From CAVUUN01 sp964421755 (GTDB lineage: Bacteria > Acidobacteriota > UBA6911 > RPQK01): a DNA stretch of 64,000 bases. The position numbers and the translations under genes were made by a program. The DNA lies in contig CAYQYP010000460.1 of assembly GCA_964421755.1 (NCBI GenBank), positions 36,674 through 100,673 on the forward strand. Reading direction: 5' to 3'. Under the pieces are notes generated by a model. It searched no databases and was not told the origin of the DNA. It was given only the letters and a program-made list of their open reading frames with translations. Every line of letters begins with the position of its first letter. The first letter of the stretch is position 1. Shown here in pieces: positions 41,019 to 49,489 of the stretch.

Positions 41019-41980
41019 GCTCGATTCACCTCGTTGCCCGGCTCCTTCGTCTCATGGCCTGCCACGGGCTTGTCTCCCTTGATGCCGTGGTAAAAGCCCG
41101 CTGCCCACCAGAAAAGGGCGAGCAGGATCAGAGGAGAAAGCAAAATGGTCATCAGACCGTCGCGAGGTGCGGCCACCATCGCTCTCCCAACGATCCGCGG
41201 CAGACGCAGAAGAGGAATCAGGAAGCTGCAGAGGGGCACGCGGCGGAGCCACGATCCAGTTGCGTTGTTCTCCCGGCGGTACCGGCCGCTCCACGAGCCT
41301 AGTGCTCTCAGATGCGGTAGAACCTTCCGCCAGCGATCCCGGTGATGATGGAGGATCCGGGTCGATGGTTCGAAGTAGCGCCGGCCGGCGGTCCATTTCT
41401 CGGACAGCAGCAGATCCTCCGCCATGGCGTAATCCTCGGCAAATCCACCCTGCCGCAGGAAGTCGTGCCTGGACACGAGAAGGTTCGAACTCGACAGATG
41501 CCGGCGCGGACCGCCGGGTCCCTTCGGATGGAACTCCGAGAACTCTATCCAGTAGAGCAAGCGGCTGGCAAGCCGGTCGGGGTTGGCGTTTGCTACCGCT
41601 CCACCGATCATCCCCGTGCCTCCCTCTTTCGCGAACCGGTCGACCAGCGCCTTGAGCCAATCCGGCTCTGGGCAGGCGTCTGCATCCAGAAAGGCCAGCA
41701 GGTCCCCGGTTGCGGTCTGTGCCCCGAGATTCCGAGCGGCGCCCGGCAAGCAACGTCTGGAAACGGAAACGATCGTGAGCTGCGGAAATTCGCGGGCGAG
41801 CTCCGACCGGGTTTCATCGTCCGAGGAATCCACGACGAGGATTTCGTGGATCTGTGAAGTGGATCGGTAAAGGGACTTGATCGTGCGTCTGATCAGCGGC
41901 CACGACCGGAAGGACGGGATGACTACCGAAATCGTCCAGTCCGATGCACGCATGCCGCGACCCGGTTTCGTCTGGCTCAT
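41015..41980 (-). CDS. family 2 glycosyltransferase (last gene of the GT operon)
   Basis: 321 residues. GT-A fold: VVIPSFRSWPLIRRTIKSL, VDSSDDETR, RNLGAQTATGDLLAFLDADACPEPDWL with the metal-binding DAD, then EDYAMAEDLLLSEKW. C-terminal hydrophobic segments (about 245-270 and 277-303) place it at the inner membrane. It transfers a sugar from a nucleotide donor; donor and acceptor unknown. Coupled to the upstream GT by ATGA overlap. Confidence 0.88.
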   Translation of the reverse strand: MSQTKPGRGMRASDWTISVVIPSFRSWPLIRRTIKSLYRSTSQIHEILVVDSSDDETRSELAREFPQLTIVSVSRRCLPGAARNLGAQTATGDLLAFLDADACPEPDWLKALVDRFAKEGGTGMIGGAVANANPDRLASRLLYWIEFSEFHPKGPGGPRRHLSSSNLLVSRHDFLRQGGFAEDYAMAEDLLLSEKWTAGRRYFEPSTRILHHHRDRWRKVLPHLRALGSWSGRYRRENNATGSWLRRVPLCSFLIPLLRLPRIVGRAMVAAPRDGLMTILLSPLILLALFWWAAGFYHGIKGDKPVAGHETKEPGNEVNRA

Positions 41981-42912
41981 CCGTTCCGTTTCGCTGGCGC
42001 GCCTTTCAACATCGGTTCTGCCTGTTCGGCCTTGACTGGCATACGAAAGCCCGCTCCGACAGCTCGTATGATCGTTCTCACACGACCGATTCGAATGGTG
42101 GCAAGGTTATACAGGAGACTCAGGAAGAGGGTGGCGAAAAAAAACGCCCACTTATCCGCACTGACGCGGTATTTGCGAAGAAAGTAAACGGTGTTTCGCC
42201 TCGTCCAGAAGACCCTGCGGGCGGGATCTTGACGGGTACTGTGCCCCGAATGGTGCCACACCCGCGCGGCAGGACAATAATGGCAATGGAACCCGCCCGC
42301 ACGTGCCCGCACTTCGAAGTCCACTTCTTCGTGATACATGAAGTACGCTTCATCGAAGCCGCCGGTCGTCGCAAGCACCTGCGGAGAAACGAGGAGTACG
42401 CTTCCCTGGAGGAGCGATACCTGACGCGACGAGTTCCATTCGGGTGCGTCTTTCGCGCCCTTACCTCGAAAACTGGCCAGGACGTGCGAATACGTTAACT
42501 CTCCCCACGCCATATCCAACCTGTCCGGCTGTTCGACTTGGAGAATCTTGGGACCGTAAATGCCCGGGCCGTGTTGTTCCGCACAAGAGACCAGCGAAGA
42601 TACGGCATCGGTATCGAGCAAGACGTCATTGTTTAGGATCAGGTAATAGGCTGGCCCGTGATCGTGCCGGCCGAGGGCGGTATCCTGCAAGGCCCGGTTG
42701 ATCGCCGCGCCGTATCCTTTGTTTTCGTCGAGCCGGATCACCTCGCATTCCGAAGGGATCAGCTGCGGCGATTGGTCCGCGGAGGCGTTGTCGACCACGA
42801 CAATCCGCAACCTTGGATAGGAGCTGGAAAGAAGGGATCGCAGGGTCTGCGCGAGCACCGACTTTCCGTTCCAGTTGACACAAATTGCTAGCACTTCGCC
42901 ATGATCTGCCAT
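41977..42912 (-). CDS. family 2 glycosyltransferase, rhamnosyltransferase-like
   Basis: 311 residues. ICVNWNGKSVLAQTLRSLL, VVVDNASADQS, NKGYGAAINRAL and LILNNDVLLD (metal-binding ND) are the hallmarks of the WbbL-like GT2 subfamily, which often adds rhamnose. EAYFMYHEEVDFEVRARAGG is the usual acceptor-side motif. No strong membrane segment apart from about 245-265. Overlaps both neighbours. The sugar assignment is only by subfamily resemblance. Confidence 0.88.
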   Translation of the reverse strand: MADHGEVLAICVNWNGKSVLAQTLRSLLSSSYPRLRIVVVDNASADQSPQLIPSECEVIRLDENKGYGAAINRALQDTALGRHDHGPAYYLILNNDVLLDTDAVSSLVSCAEQHGPGIYGPKILQVEQPDRLDMAWGELTYSHVLASFRGKGAKDAPEWNSSRQVSLLQGSVLLVSPQVLATTGGFDEAYFMYHEEVDFEVRARAGGFHCHYCPAARVWHHSGHSTRQDPARRVFWTRRNTVYFLRKYRVSADKWAFFFATLFLSLLYNLATIRIGRVRTIIRAVGAGFRMPVKAEQAEPMLKGAPAKRNG

Positions 42913-43877
42913 AGTCGAGGAAACGAGGCGTCGGGCAGTCTTCGAAGCTGGCGCCTCTTGGCCAAAGCGTTACCGCTCGAGAGGACGCCGGCGCCGATTC
43001 CTTTCAGAAAGTCCCAAGTGTAGCCCGCCTTCAGGAGGTGGAAAAGAAAGCTGCGTGCCCAGCCGACGAACAACCAGGGGAGATTCCGCACCGGTTGAAA
43101 AGTCATCATCAGGCGCCAGCGGTTGCGGGTGATCCAGTAGACGCGGGTCGGCGAATAGTAGGCACGCGTTGACCCGGTGGTATTCAGCTGCTCGGGTGCC
43201 GTGCAGTCGGGGTCGGAGGCTGCCTCCATGTGAAAAACCACCGCCGTCGGAACATACAGGCAGCGAAAGCCCGCGACATGAGCGCGCAGGCAGAAATCGA
43301 CGTCCTCCAGGTACATGTAAAAGTCCTCGTCCAGCAGCCCGACTTTCTCGAACACGGCTCGCCGGACGAACGCGGCACCCGCTGTGGCCGAAAGAACTGG
43401 CTCTTGCTTCAAGTACTCGGAGACTGGGAATCCAGCCCCTCGCTTGTAAGGCAGTCCGGTCCGCCCGTAGCAGTCTCCCGCACTGTCGATTCGGTCACGC
43501 CGCCAGTAGTTGAGCAAGCGTGAGGCAAAGAGCGAGTAATCCGGATTGTCCTGTGCGGCCTGCCAACCCGCCCGCAGCCAACCGGGGTCGGCCTCCGTAT
43601 CATTGTTCAGAAGCGCTACCAGGCTGGCACGACTTTCGCGAATGCCTCGGTTTACGGCAGCGGCGAAACCGAGGTTTCGATCGAAGCCGATGCAGTCAAC
43701 CCAAGGATATTCGGATCGTACCATGGCGAGTGTGCCGTCAGTCGAGCCGTTGTCGACGACCAGGACCGACCCGCGAATGCTTTGCGCGGCTAACGACTCT
43801 AGACAGGTACGCAGCAAATCGCGCTTGTTCCATGTCGGAATGACCACACAGACGTCGACTTCAGATGCGCTTGCCAT
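42888..43877 (-). CDS. family 2 glycosyltransferase, rhamnosyltransferase-like
   Basis: 329 residues: VCVVIPTWNKRDLLRTCL, VVDNGSTDGTL, NLGFAAAVNRGI, LLNNDTEADPGW and DEDFYMYLEDVDFCLRAHVAG. Same WbbL-like organisation as its neighbours. Overlaps the preceding and following genes by 17 and 25 bases. Part of a six-GT series that likely builds one oligosaccharide repeat. Confidence 0.88.
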   Translation of the reverse strand: MASASEVDVCVVIPTWNKRDLLRTCLESLAAQSIRGSVLVVDNGSTDGTLAMVRSEYPWVDCIGFDRNLGFAAAVNRGIRESRASLVALLNNDTEADPGWLRAGWQAAQDNPDYSLFASRLLNYWRRDRIDSAGDCYGRTGLPYKRGAGFPVSEYLKQEPVLSATAGAAFVRRAVFEKVGLLDEDFYMYLEDVDFCLRAHVAGFRCLYVPTAVVFHMEAASDPDCTAPEQLNTTGSTRAYYSPTRVYWITRNRWRLMMTFQPVRNLPWLFVGWARSFLFHLLKAGYTWDFLKGIGAGVLSSGNALAKRRQLRRLPDASFPRLWQIMAKC

Positions 43878-44811
43878 TCCGCGCCTTCAGAATTCCGAGG
43901 TTATAGTAGTAGCTCATCAAGTCCGGATAAAAACGGGTCAGATTCGGGCTACGCCTGTACTCTGTAAAACGACAGGCCCAGGCGAGGGCCCGCATGCGAA
44001 GGTGATCGAGGATTGAGTAGCGCGGCACTCGGAAGACGTTCAGGAATTCCGCCGCCTCTGGGTGAATGCGATAGAAGTTCCATGCCGAGAATCCGACGCG
44101 AAGCTGGCGGGCAACGAAGGACCTGATTGAGGTGGGGTGAATGTGCCGGCCGACCGCGGACTCTTGGAACACGAGGCGGGTCCCGCTCTTGGATAGTCTC
44201 AAACTCAGTTCGATGTCTTCCCAGCCGTATTCCTGGAACTCCTCGTTAAAGCCTCCGGAGTCGAGGAACAGGCGTCGTCCGATCGACAGATTGCTGGTAT
44301 AGAAGAAGTTGAAGGGAACGGATTCCGGGTCTTTGATCAGAGAGAACCCGAACTGCCAGCCGTGCTCGCCGATGTACTCCATGAAAGGAGTCACCTTGAG
44401 ACCGTCCCCCCAGGTCGTGTAACCGATAACGACGACTTTGGAGTCCTCCCCCGTCTGGCCTCTAGTCTGACGGGCTTCCCAGTGCCTTTGCAGGAAATCG
44501 ACCCGGGGGACGATATCATCACCCAGAAACAACAGAAACGATCCCCGGGCGTGGCTCGCGCCCCGATTGCGCGCTGCCCCCTGCTTCCGATTCTCTTGAT
44601 AGTTGTAAGTCAAGTCGACTGGAAAGGAGCTTTGCCGTTCTTCGACGACTGAACGCGTGGAGTCCGACGAACCGTCGTCCACCACGATCACCTCGTAGCT
44701 GAGACCTCGCGCCAGATCAGGCGCGCAGACGGACTGTCCGGCCAGTGCACGCAGAGTGTCAGCCAGGATAGGGGCTCTGTTGTAAGTGGGAATGATGACG
44801 CTAAATTCCAC
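43861..44811 (-). CDS. family 2 glycosyltransferase with C-terminal GT7-like segment
   Basis: 316 residues from GTG at 44811; the open frame extends 77 codons further but runs antiparallel through nothing conserved and overlaps the upstream GT. VEFSVIIPTYNRAPILADTL, VVDDGSSDSTR, ARNRGASHARGSFLLFLGDD and EYGWEDIELSLRLSKSG (W-E-D motif of the Glyco_transf_7C type) are visible. The W-E-D motif separates it from the WbbL-like neighbours and suggests a different donor sugar. Confidence 0.85.
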   Translation of the reverse strand: MEFSVIIPTYNRAPILADTLRALAGQSVCAPDLARGLSYEVIVVDDGSSDSTRSVVEERQSSFPVDLTYNYQENRKQGAARNRGASHARGSFLLFLGDDIVPRVDFLQRHWEARQTRGQTGEDSKVVVIGYTTWGDGLKVTPFMEYIGEHGWQFGFSLIKDPESVPFNFFYTSNLSIGRRLFLDSGGFNEEFQEYGWEDIELSLRLSKSGTRLVFQESAVGRHIHPTSIRSFVARQLRVGFSAWNFYRIHPEAAEFLNVFRVPRYSILDHLRMRALAWACRFTEYRRSPNLTRFYPDLMSYYYNLGILKARNGKRI

Positions 44812-46111
44812 GATTGACCCGCTTGAGCAACTCTTGCCACAGGTTTGCGAAACCCTTGTCCCGTGCCCTCCTGAAACGTCTCCCCCACCCGCCTTCGCCC
44901 TGTGGAGGGTGCAGAACCGCCGAGTTTTCCACCCACTGAAGTGCGTTGAGTTCCCGTTTGAGTGAACCGACTCGATCAGCCAGACCAGAGGATGGCTCGC
45001 TCTTGGGCGATCCAAAGAGGGGAGCGAGTCCCAGGAGATCAAGATAGCGACATTCGGCCGAGAGGTACGCTTCCTGTTCGACGATCATCCGCATCGGGTC
45101 GACGAACAGACCGAGGATCTGGCGGTCGGTTCTCTGTCTCGTCGACTGGATCTTCTCTCTTTTGCGCATGAGATCCGGCAGGTGCTCGAGGACGTCATCG
45201 AGGGCCACCACCTGGTTGAAGGCGTCCAGCAACATCGACCACGCGGCCGGGTCCCCTGCCTCCAGCCGACTGGAAGTCTGTTCCCAGAGGTAGAAGCTCT
45301 CCTTGGCCACCCCTGAAAAGACGACCGCCCGCTTGAGAGTCAGGGCAACAGCCAGCGGAAGGATCTTCCGGAACGTTTCATCCTCGTAGTTCTTAAGCAC
45401 CGTCAGAAGCGCGTTCCGGTGCATCAGGTAGCGCATTTTGGGACTCGGATGCCCGCTAAATGTCGCGTGCCCGCGGTGGTAGACAACGGAGTCGGGGGCG
45501 AAGGCAATCTCGTGTCCTGCCAGCCATGTGCGCCAGCCGAGATCGACGTCCTCGAAAATCGCAAAGAAGTCGGGATCGAAACCGCCGAGCGCCCGGAAGA
45601 CGTCGCGGTCCATGACCATCGCGCCCCCACAGGCGAACAGGATTCGGTCCGGTGCCGCGGACGCCTGGTCGACCGGCTGCCCCACGTCGCGCTGGACCGC
45701 GTATCCGAGGTACTGGAGCGAGGAGCCGTTGAAGTCAATCCGCTGCCCGCTCCAGTCCATGATCCGGGAACCGACACAGGCCACGGAGCCTTCCAATCGT
45801 GCAAGGGCGGCGGACAGCCAGGCCGGGTGCGCCCGCATGTCGTTGTTTATTAATGCAATGAACCGACCGGAGGCCTTGCCCGCTGCCATGTTATTGGGTT
45901 CACTGAAACCTTGGTTTGTTGGATTTTCAAGTAGGATGACTTCCGGATACTCGCGTCGAAGGAAGTCTTTGGAGCCGTCCGTGCTCCCGTTGTCCACGAC
46001 GATGATCTCTCGAGCACCCAGGCACGTGAGAGACGGCAGCAGGCTTTCCAGGTGAGCCCGGCCGTTCCAGTTCACCGTGATGACCGAGACTTCAGAGGCG
46101 GATCGGGACAT
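44801..46111 (-). CDS. family 2 glycosyltransferase with extended C-terminus
   Basis: 436 residues from the ATG at 46111 (TTG at 46126 is the alternative). SVITVNWNGRAHLESLL, VVDNGSTDGSKDF, NQGFSEPNNMAAG, LINNDMRAHPAW and DPDFFAIFEDVDLGWRTWLAG define the GT2 domain. The last 130 residues are helical and charged without a named domain. A TACAAT hexamer lies exactly 6 bases before this ATG with no SD, so an internal leaderless promoter may serve this and the following genes. Confidence 0.87.
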   Translation of the reverse strand: MSRSASEVSVITVNWNGRAHLESLLPSLTCLGAREIIVVDNGSTDGSKDFLRREYPEVILLENPTNQGFSEPNNMAAGKASGRFIALINNDMRAHPAWLSAALARLEGSVACVGSRIMDWSGQRIDFNGSSLQYLGYAVQRDVGQPVDQASAAPDRILFACGGAMVMDRDVFRALGGFDPDFFAIFEDVDLGWRTWLAGHEIAFAPDSVVYHRGHATFSGHPSPKMRYLMHRNALLTVLKNYEDETFRKILPLAVALTLKRAVVFSGVAKESFYLWEQTSSRLEAGDPAAWSMLLDAFNQVVALDDVLEHLPDLMRKREKIQSTRQRTDRQILGLFVDPMRMIVEQEAYLSAECRYLDLLGLAPLFGSPKSEPSSGLADRVGSLKRELNALQWVENSAVLHPPQGEGGWGRRFRRARDKGFANLWQELLKRVNRGI

Positions 46112-47075
46112 GGGGGGATTGTACAATAAGGTGTTTCAAATCCGCGTCACTACGCCGTCGCCGCGTCTGAATTCTTCGCCTTTCGGCCAGCGTCTCCGGC
46201 AGTCGGTACAGATTCCAGGCGAAATTTCGAAGCTGCGCGGCTTTCCGCCGGGCCGGCTGACGAAGGAGAATCAGGCGCCAAATGGCAGTGGCCAGGTTGC
46301 GGATCTCGTAATTTTTGAGGAGGGCTCGCATGTTGTTGCGCTCGCCGGTCAGTTCGCGCCAGTCGAACCCGCGTGCTTCTCGTGTGGAGCCGCCGAAGTG
46401 ATGGAAGGCCACGGCAGTCGGTTCAGTAACCACCCGGTACCCTTGGATCCAAAAGCGCCAACACAGGTCGACATCCTCGTGGTACATGAAGAAGCGCTCG
46501 TCGAAGCCCCCGCATCCCAGGAAAGCGGCACGCGAAAAGAGCGCCGCCCCGGCGGATGCAAACAGAACATCGTCCGAGCGATCGTACTGGCCCGAATCCG
46601 GCTCGAACATGCCGCGATCCCATGTGTATCCGATGTAGTTCATCGCGCCGCCAACTCCGTTGAGCTTCTGCGGCTCGGCGTACAGCCTGAGCTTCGAAGC
46701 AACGGCCGCAATCGACCGGTCGGTCTCCGCTCGGCTGACGAGGGCGCTCAGCCACCCGGGATCGAGCCTGATGTCGGTATTGAGGAGCGCGAAAAACCGG
46801 CGGTCGGACGACCGGGCCGCCAGGTTCCCCGCTTTGGCAAAGCCGAGGTTGCTGGCCTGTGGCATGGTCTTGACCCGGGGGAAGTGAGCTCTGACGTATG
46901 CGACGCTGTCATCGGATGAACAGTTGTCGATAAACAGAATCTCCGCGGGCTGAAGCGTCTGGTTGTCAAGCGACCTTAGAAGCTCGTCGAGGAATCGAAC
47001 GCCGTTGTAATTGATGATCGCGACGGTCGCGTCAGCTCCCCCAGCGGCCGAATTGTCGGTGACCACGGGTTTCAC
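46092..47075 (-). CDS. family 2 glycosyltransferase, rhamnosyltransferase-like
   Basis: 327 residues from GTG at 47075, which overlaps the methyltransferase stop (GTGA). VAIINYNGVRFLDELLRSL, FIDNCSSDDSV, NLGFAKAGNLAA, ALLNTDIRLDPGW and DERFFMYHEDVDLCWRFWIQG are the GT2 hallmarks. First of the six consecutive glycosyltransferases and directly coupled to the double methyltransferase. Confidence 0.88.
   Translation of the reverse strand: MKPVVTDNSAAGGADATVAIINYNGVRFLDELLRSLDNQTLQPAEILFIDNCSSDDSVAYVRAHFPRVKTMPQASNLGFAKAGNLAARSSDRRFFALLNTDIRLDPGWLSALVSRAETDRSIAAVASKLRLYAEPQKLNGVGGAMNYIGYTWDRGMFEPDSGQYDRSDDVLFASAGAALFSRAAFLGCGGFDERFFMYHEDVDLCWRFWIQGYRVVTEPTAVAFHHFGGSTREARGFDWRELTGERNNMRALLKNYEIRNLATAIWRLILLRQPARRKAAQLRNFAWNLYRLPETLAERRRIQTRRRRSDADLKHLIVQSPHVPIRL
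46118..46123 (-). promoter_or_regulatory. -10-like element 6 nt before an internal GT start
   Basis: TACAAT on the minus strand, CCCCCC, then ATG (46111). It lies inside the end of the upstream GT gene. Candidate internal promoter. Confidence 0.3.
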
Positions 47076-49087
47076 GCTCGCTGTTTCATCCTCTCTCGGG
47101 CGATTCTCCAGAGTGGCCGTTCCTTGTAGGCCCGATACTCCGCCTCGACCGTTTCAAGGCAGCGGATGAGTTTCTGGCGCTCGTTGATGAGGAATTGCAC
47201 GTCTGACGTTGCCTTGGATCTGATTTGGATGAGCTCGAGCGCGCGGTTCTGCACTTCGTAGAACCGGGAATCGGTTGTCAGCCTCTCCAATATTCCGAGA
47301 GACGCGGACTTCGGTGGGCTGCTGAGCTGACGAATAGCTTCATCCGAGGCCGGCGGCTTGAGGATAAGGTAAATGAGTCTGTAGCAGGGTTCCTCGTGGT
47401 CCCAGGGGTAGCACAGCTCATTGTACAACCGGTTGAGCGTCTGGCTGATGGAGGAGTCATTGAGGGCGAAGTAGTGCTGAGTGACCGTCTGCCAGAAGGC
47501 CCACCGATGCAGGTTTCCGTTCGGGAAGGCTGCAAATTTGAAGCCTTTGGCGAAGCAATAGTCTTCAACCAGCCGGCGGGCAGGTAGTCCGAGTTGTCGG
47601 TGTTCGGCCAGGAAGTGACGGCTTGCAAGGCTCGAGGCGGCCAACCGCGCCTCGAACTCGTCGACCTCCGCGGAGGCGAAGGGGGCACCGAGGATGATCC
47701 ATCGAGCGGCGAGCCGATCCAACTCTCCCAGGAAGCCCGGACGCTCATTGGGCGCCAGGTGCTCGATGACGTCCAGGCTCAACACCAGGTCAAAGCTCGC
47801 ATCGGGAAAAGGCTGTATCAGTGCCGGTGCTTTGCGGTGATTGGGGATGTCGCAATGGCGGACGTCGGTGACCGTCACGGTCGGGGCATTCGCCGCTCCG
47901 GTCATGAAGAAGTCCGCTGCCGACGCGAGGTGGCCGCTTTCGTCCCCAATATAGCCCCCCACATCCAGGACCGAGGCGGGCTGCAGCCGCCGTGCGATCG
48001 TAGCGGAGGACTGGTACCGCTGATAGAGATCGAACGGGAGACTCAGAGTCAATTGTTCACGTTCCGCTACATGGGACCTGATGTCAATATCGGCGACGGT
48101 CACCGCGGGGCCACCCGGTGTGACCTCGAAGTAAAGGTGGTGTCCGCCCCAGGGCAGCAGGACATCGCGAAGTTCCACGCGATGCTCACTTTGCTCGGAA
48201 GTGAGATAAAGCTCCCGGAGGACCAGGCTGTCGAGTCGAATCCTGAGCGTCGAGAATTCCGGCGACGAGAAGACCGTCAGACGGATCTCGAGGCTGAGGG
48301 GCTGCGAATCGGGGTTCAACAGATAGATGCTCGCCGGGGATATCTCGAGGGATCGGCGGTTTCGCTCGAGTTGTCCCCAACCAGTGCGCGGTAATGCGCG
48401 CACCTCGCCTTCAGTTCGAATGAAGTCCGCCCTGTCTTCGAAATAGTCGTGGCCGAAAAAACGGAGCAGCTCCGAAGTGGCTGAATCACGCGGCGTGCCG
48501 AGGAATTGGAAGTTGTACGGCACCCCGGAGAATCGGAACCGGACCGCGAGCCCCAGGGCCTCCAGAGCCGAGACCCAGCAGGAGGGCGGGCGCTCGGAGA
48601 AATGGGTCGGCTCCGTGCGATCGAAGAGTATCGGGTCGGGGGTCGCGCCGACGATCAAGCCGTCGGGCTTCAGCAGGCGAACAACCTCGAGCAGACACCG
48701 GTCCCAGTCGTGCAGGTGTTCAAGGACGTCAAACAGGGCCACCACGTCGAAGCTGGAGGGCTTGAACGGCAGCTGAGCGGCAAGCGCCTGGACGACACAG
48801 GGGGCAAGTGCCGGCTCCTGATGGAGCGCGAAAGAGCTGATATCGGTTCCGAACGCGGTGTACCCACGCTCTCGGGCGTCCTGGACCAGGTAGCCATAGG
48901 CACAACCGATATCGAGAAGCAAGCCGCCGGGCTTGAGGCGCCAGAGAAACTCGAGCCACGCGGACCAGTCCGGGTGACCCTCTTTGTAGCCGGAGGTCGG
49001 GTAGCCGCTCGTCTCACCGAAGAAGTATTCTTCTCCGTAAAGGCTGTCCAGTTCGCGAGCGGAGCGGTGGTTGGTTGCCTCGTTCAT
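47072..49087 (-). CDS. tandem SAM-dependent methyltransferase (two domains)
   Basis: About 671 residues from the ATG at 49087 (a second ATG at 49099 adds four). First methyltransferase domain at about 20-190: LLLDIGCAYGYLVQDARERG (SAM motif I), FDVVALFDVLEHLHDWD. A beta-rich middle (about 225-320) resembles a carbohydrate-binding sandwich. Second methyltransferase domain at about 345-560: SVLDVGGYIGDESGHLAS, FDLVLSLDVIEHLAPNERP. A helical C-terminus (about 600-671) follows. It heads the GT operon. Double methyltransferases in ABC-exported O-antigen loci can cap the glycan, so a chain-terminating role is plausible. TATGCT lies 7 nt before the ATG at 49087. Confidence 0.85.
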   Translation of the reverse strand: MNEATNHRSARELDSLYGEEYFFGETSGYPTSGYKEGHPDWSAWLEFLWRLKPGGLLLDIGCAYGYLVQDARERGYTAFGTDISSFALHQEPALAPCVVQALAAQLPFKPSSFDVVALFDVLEHLHDWDRCLLEVVRLLKPDGLIVGATPDPILFDRTEPTHFSERPPSCWVSALEALGLAVRFRFSGVPYNFQFLGTPRDSATSELLRFFGHDYFEDRADFIRTEGEVRALPRTGWGQLERNRRSLEISPASIYLLNPDSQPLSLEIRLTVFSSPEFSTLRIRLDSLVLRELYLTSEQSEHRVELRDVLLPWGGHHLYFEVTPGGPAVTVADIDIRSHVAEREQLTLSLPFDLYQRYQSSATIARRLQPASVLDVGGYIGDESGHLASAADFFMTGAANAPTVTVTDVRHCDIPNHRKAPALIQPFPDASFDLVLSLDVIEHLAPNERPGFLGELDRLAARWIILGAPFASAEVDEFEARLAASSLASRHFLAEHRQLGLPARRLVEDYCFAKGFKFAAFPNGNLHRWAFWQTVTQHYFALNDSSISQTLNRLYNELCYPWDHEEPCYRLIYLILKPPASDEAIRQLSSPPKSASLGILERLTTDSRFYEVQNRALELIQIRSKATSDVQFLINERQKLIRCLETVEAEYRAYKERPLWRIARERMKQRA

Positions 49088-49094
49088 AGCGCAC

Positions 49095-49100
49095 AGCATA
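49095..49100 (-). promoter_or_regulatory. -10-like element 7 nt before the methyltransferase start
   Basis: TATGCT on the minus strand, 7 bases, then ATG at 49087. No SD. It would give a leaderless transcript for the whole GT operon. Confidence 0.35.
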
Positions 49101-49170
49101 CCCCAGCAAGGAATTGCGGGGCGGCGTCGAGCGACGATAGCATGAAAAACCCCGGTCTGGTAACCCCAAC

Positions 49171-49189
49171 AATCGCGTTATCAGCGATT
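49171..49189. promoter_or_regulatory. AATCGC-N7-GCGATT palindrome between the divergent operons
   Basis: A perfect 6-bp inverted repeat with a 7-base spacer, typical operator size. It lies in the 390-bp region between the methyltransferase and the 719-residue secreted protein, which otherwise contains only the leader described next. Confidence 0.35.
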
Positions 49190-49284
49190 TGGACTATTTG
49201 TTGTTTCTTTTTCTCCTGCTTTTGGTTAATATTCCGATTGAATGTCCAGGGGGAGAGGGTCAATCACGAAAAAATTCCATGCGA

Positions 49285-49489
49285 CTTTTAGCGACCCCCG
49301 GCATCTTTTTATGTCGCTTATCGGGGGAGTCTATCTTATTCCCGACTTGGCTCAGGAAAGTATGAACGGACTTAAACACAACAAGAACTTGAAGATAGGG
49401 GAGGTGATAAGTCAGTTTGACGGACGTTGAGTTTTGCGTGCTGAAGCAATCGTTGTCTGGGGTTAAAAACTCTTTAGGAGGGACTATTA
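49285..49489 (+). promoter_or_regulatory. structured leader of the 719-residue secreted protein
   Basis: Hairpin GACCCCCG...CGGGGGAGTC (49292-49330). Then GGGGAGGTGATAAG (49396-49409), a long anti-SD match 80 bases before the gene start, followed by TTGA...GTTGAGTTTTG. The real SD TAGGAGGG (49476-49483) directly precedes ATG 49490. The order hairpin, GGAGGTGAT, TTGA..TTTTG, SD matches the leader at 39230-39400. Confidence 0.4.

Noticed and set aside
44812..45042. 77-codon N-terminal extension of the GT at 43861-44811
   Set aside because: It overlaps the upstream GT gene and lacks GT2 similarity; GTG at 44811 starts directly at the conserved fold.
46077..46919. 280-residue plus-strand frame
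   Set aside because: Shadow of glycosyltransferase 46092-47075.
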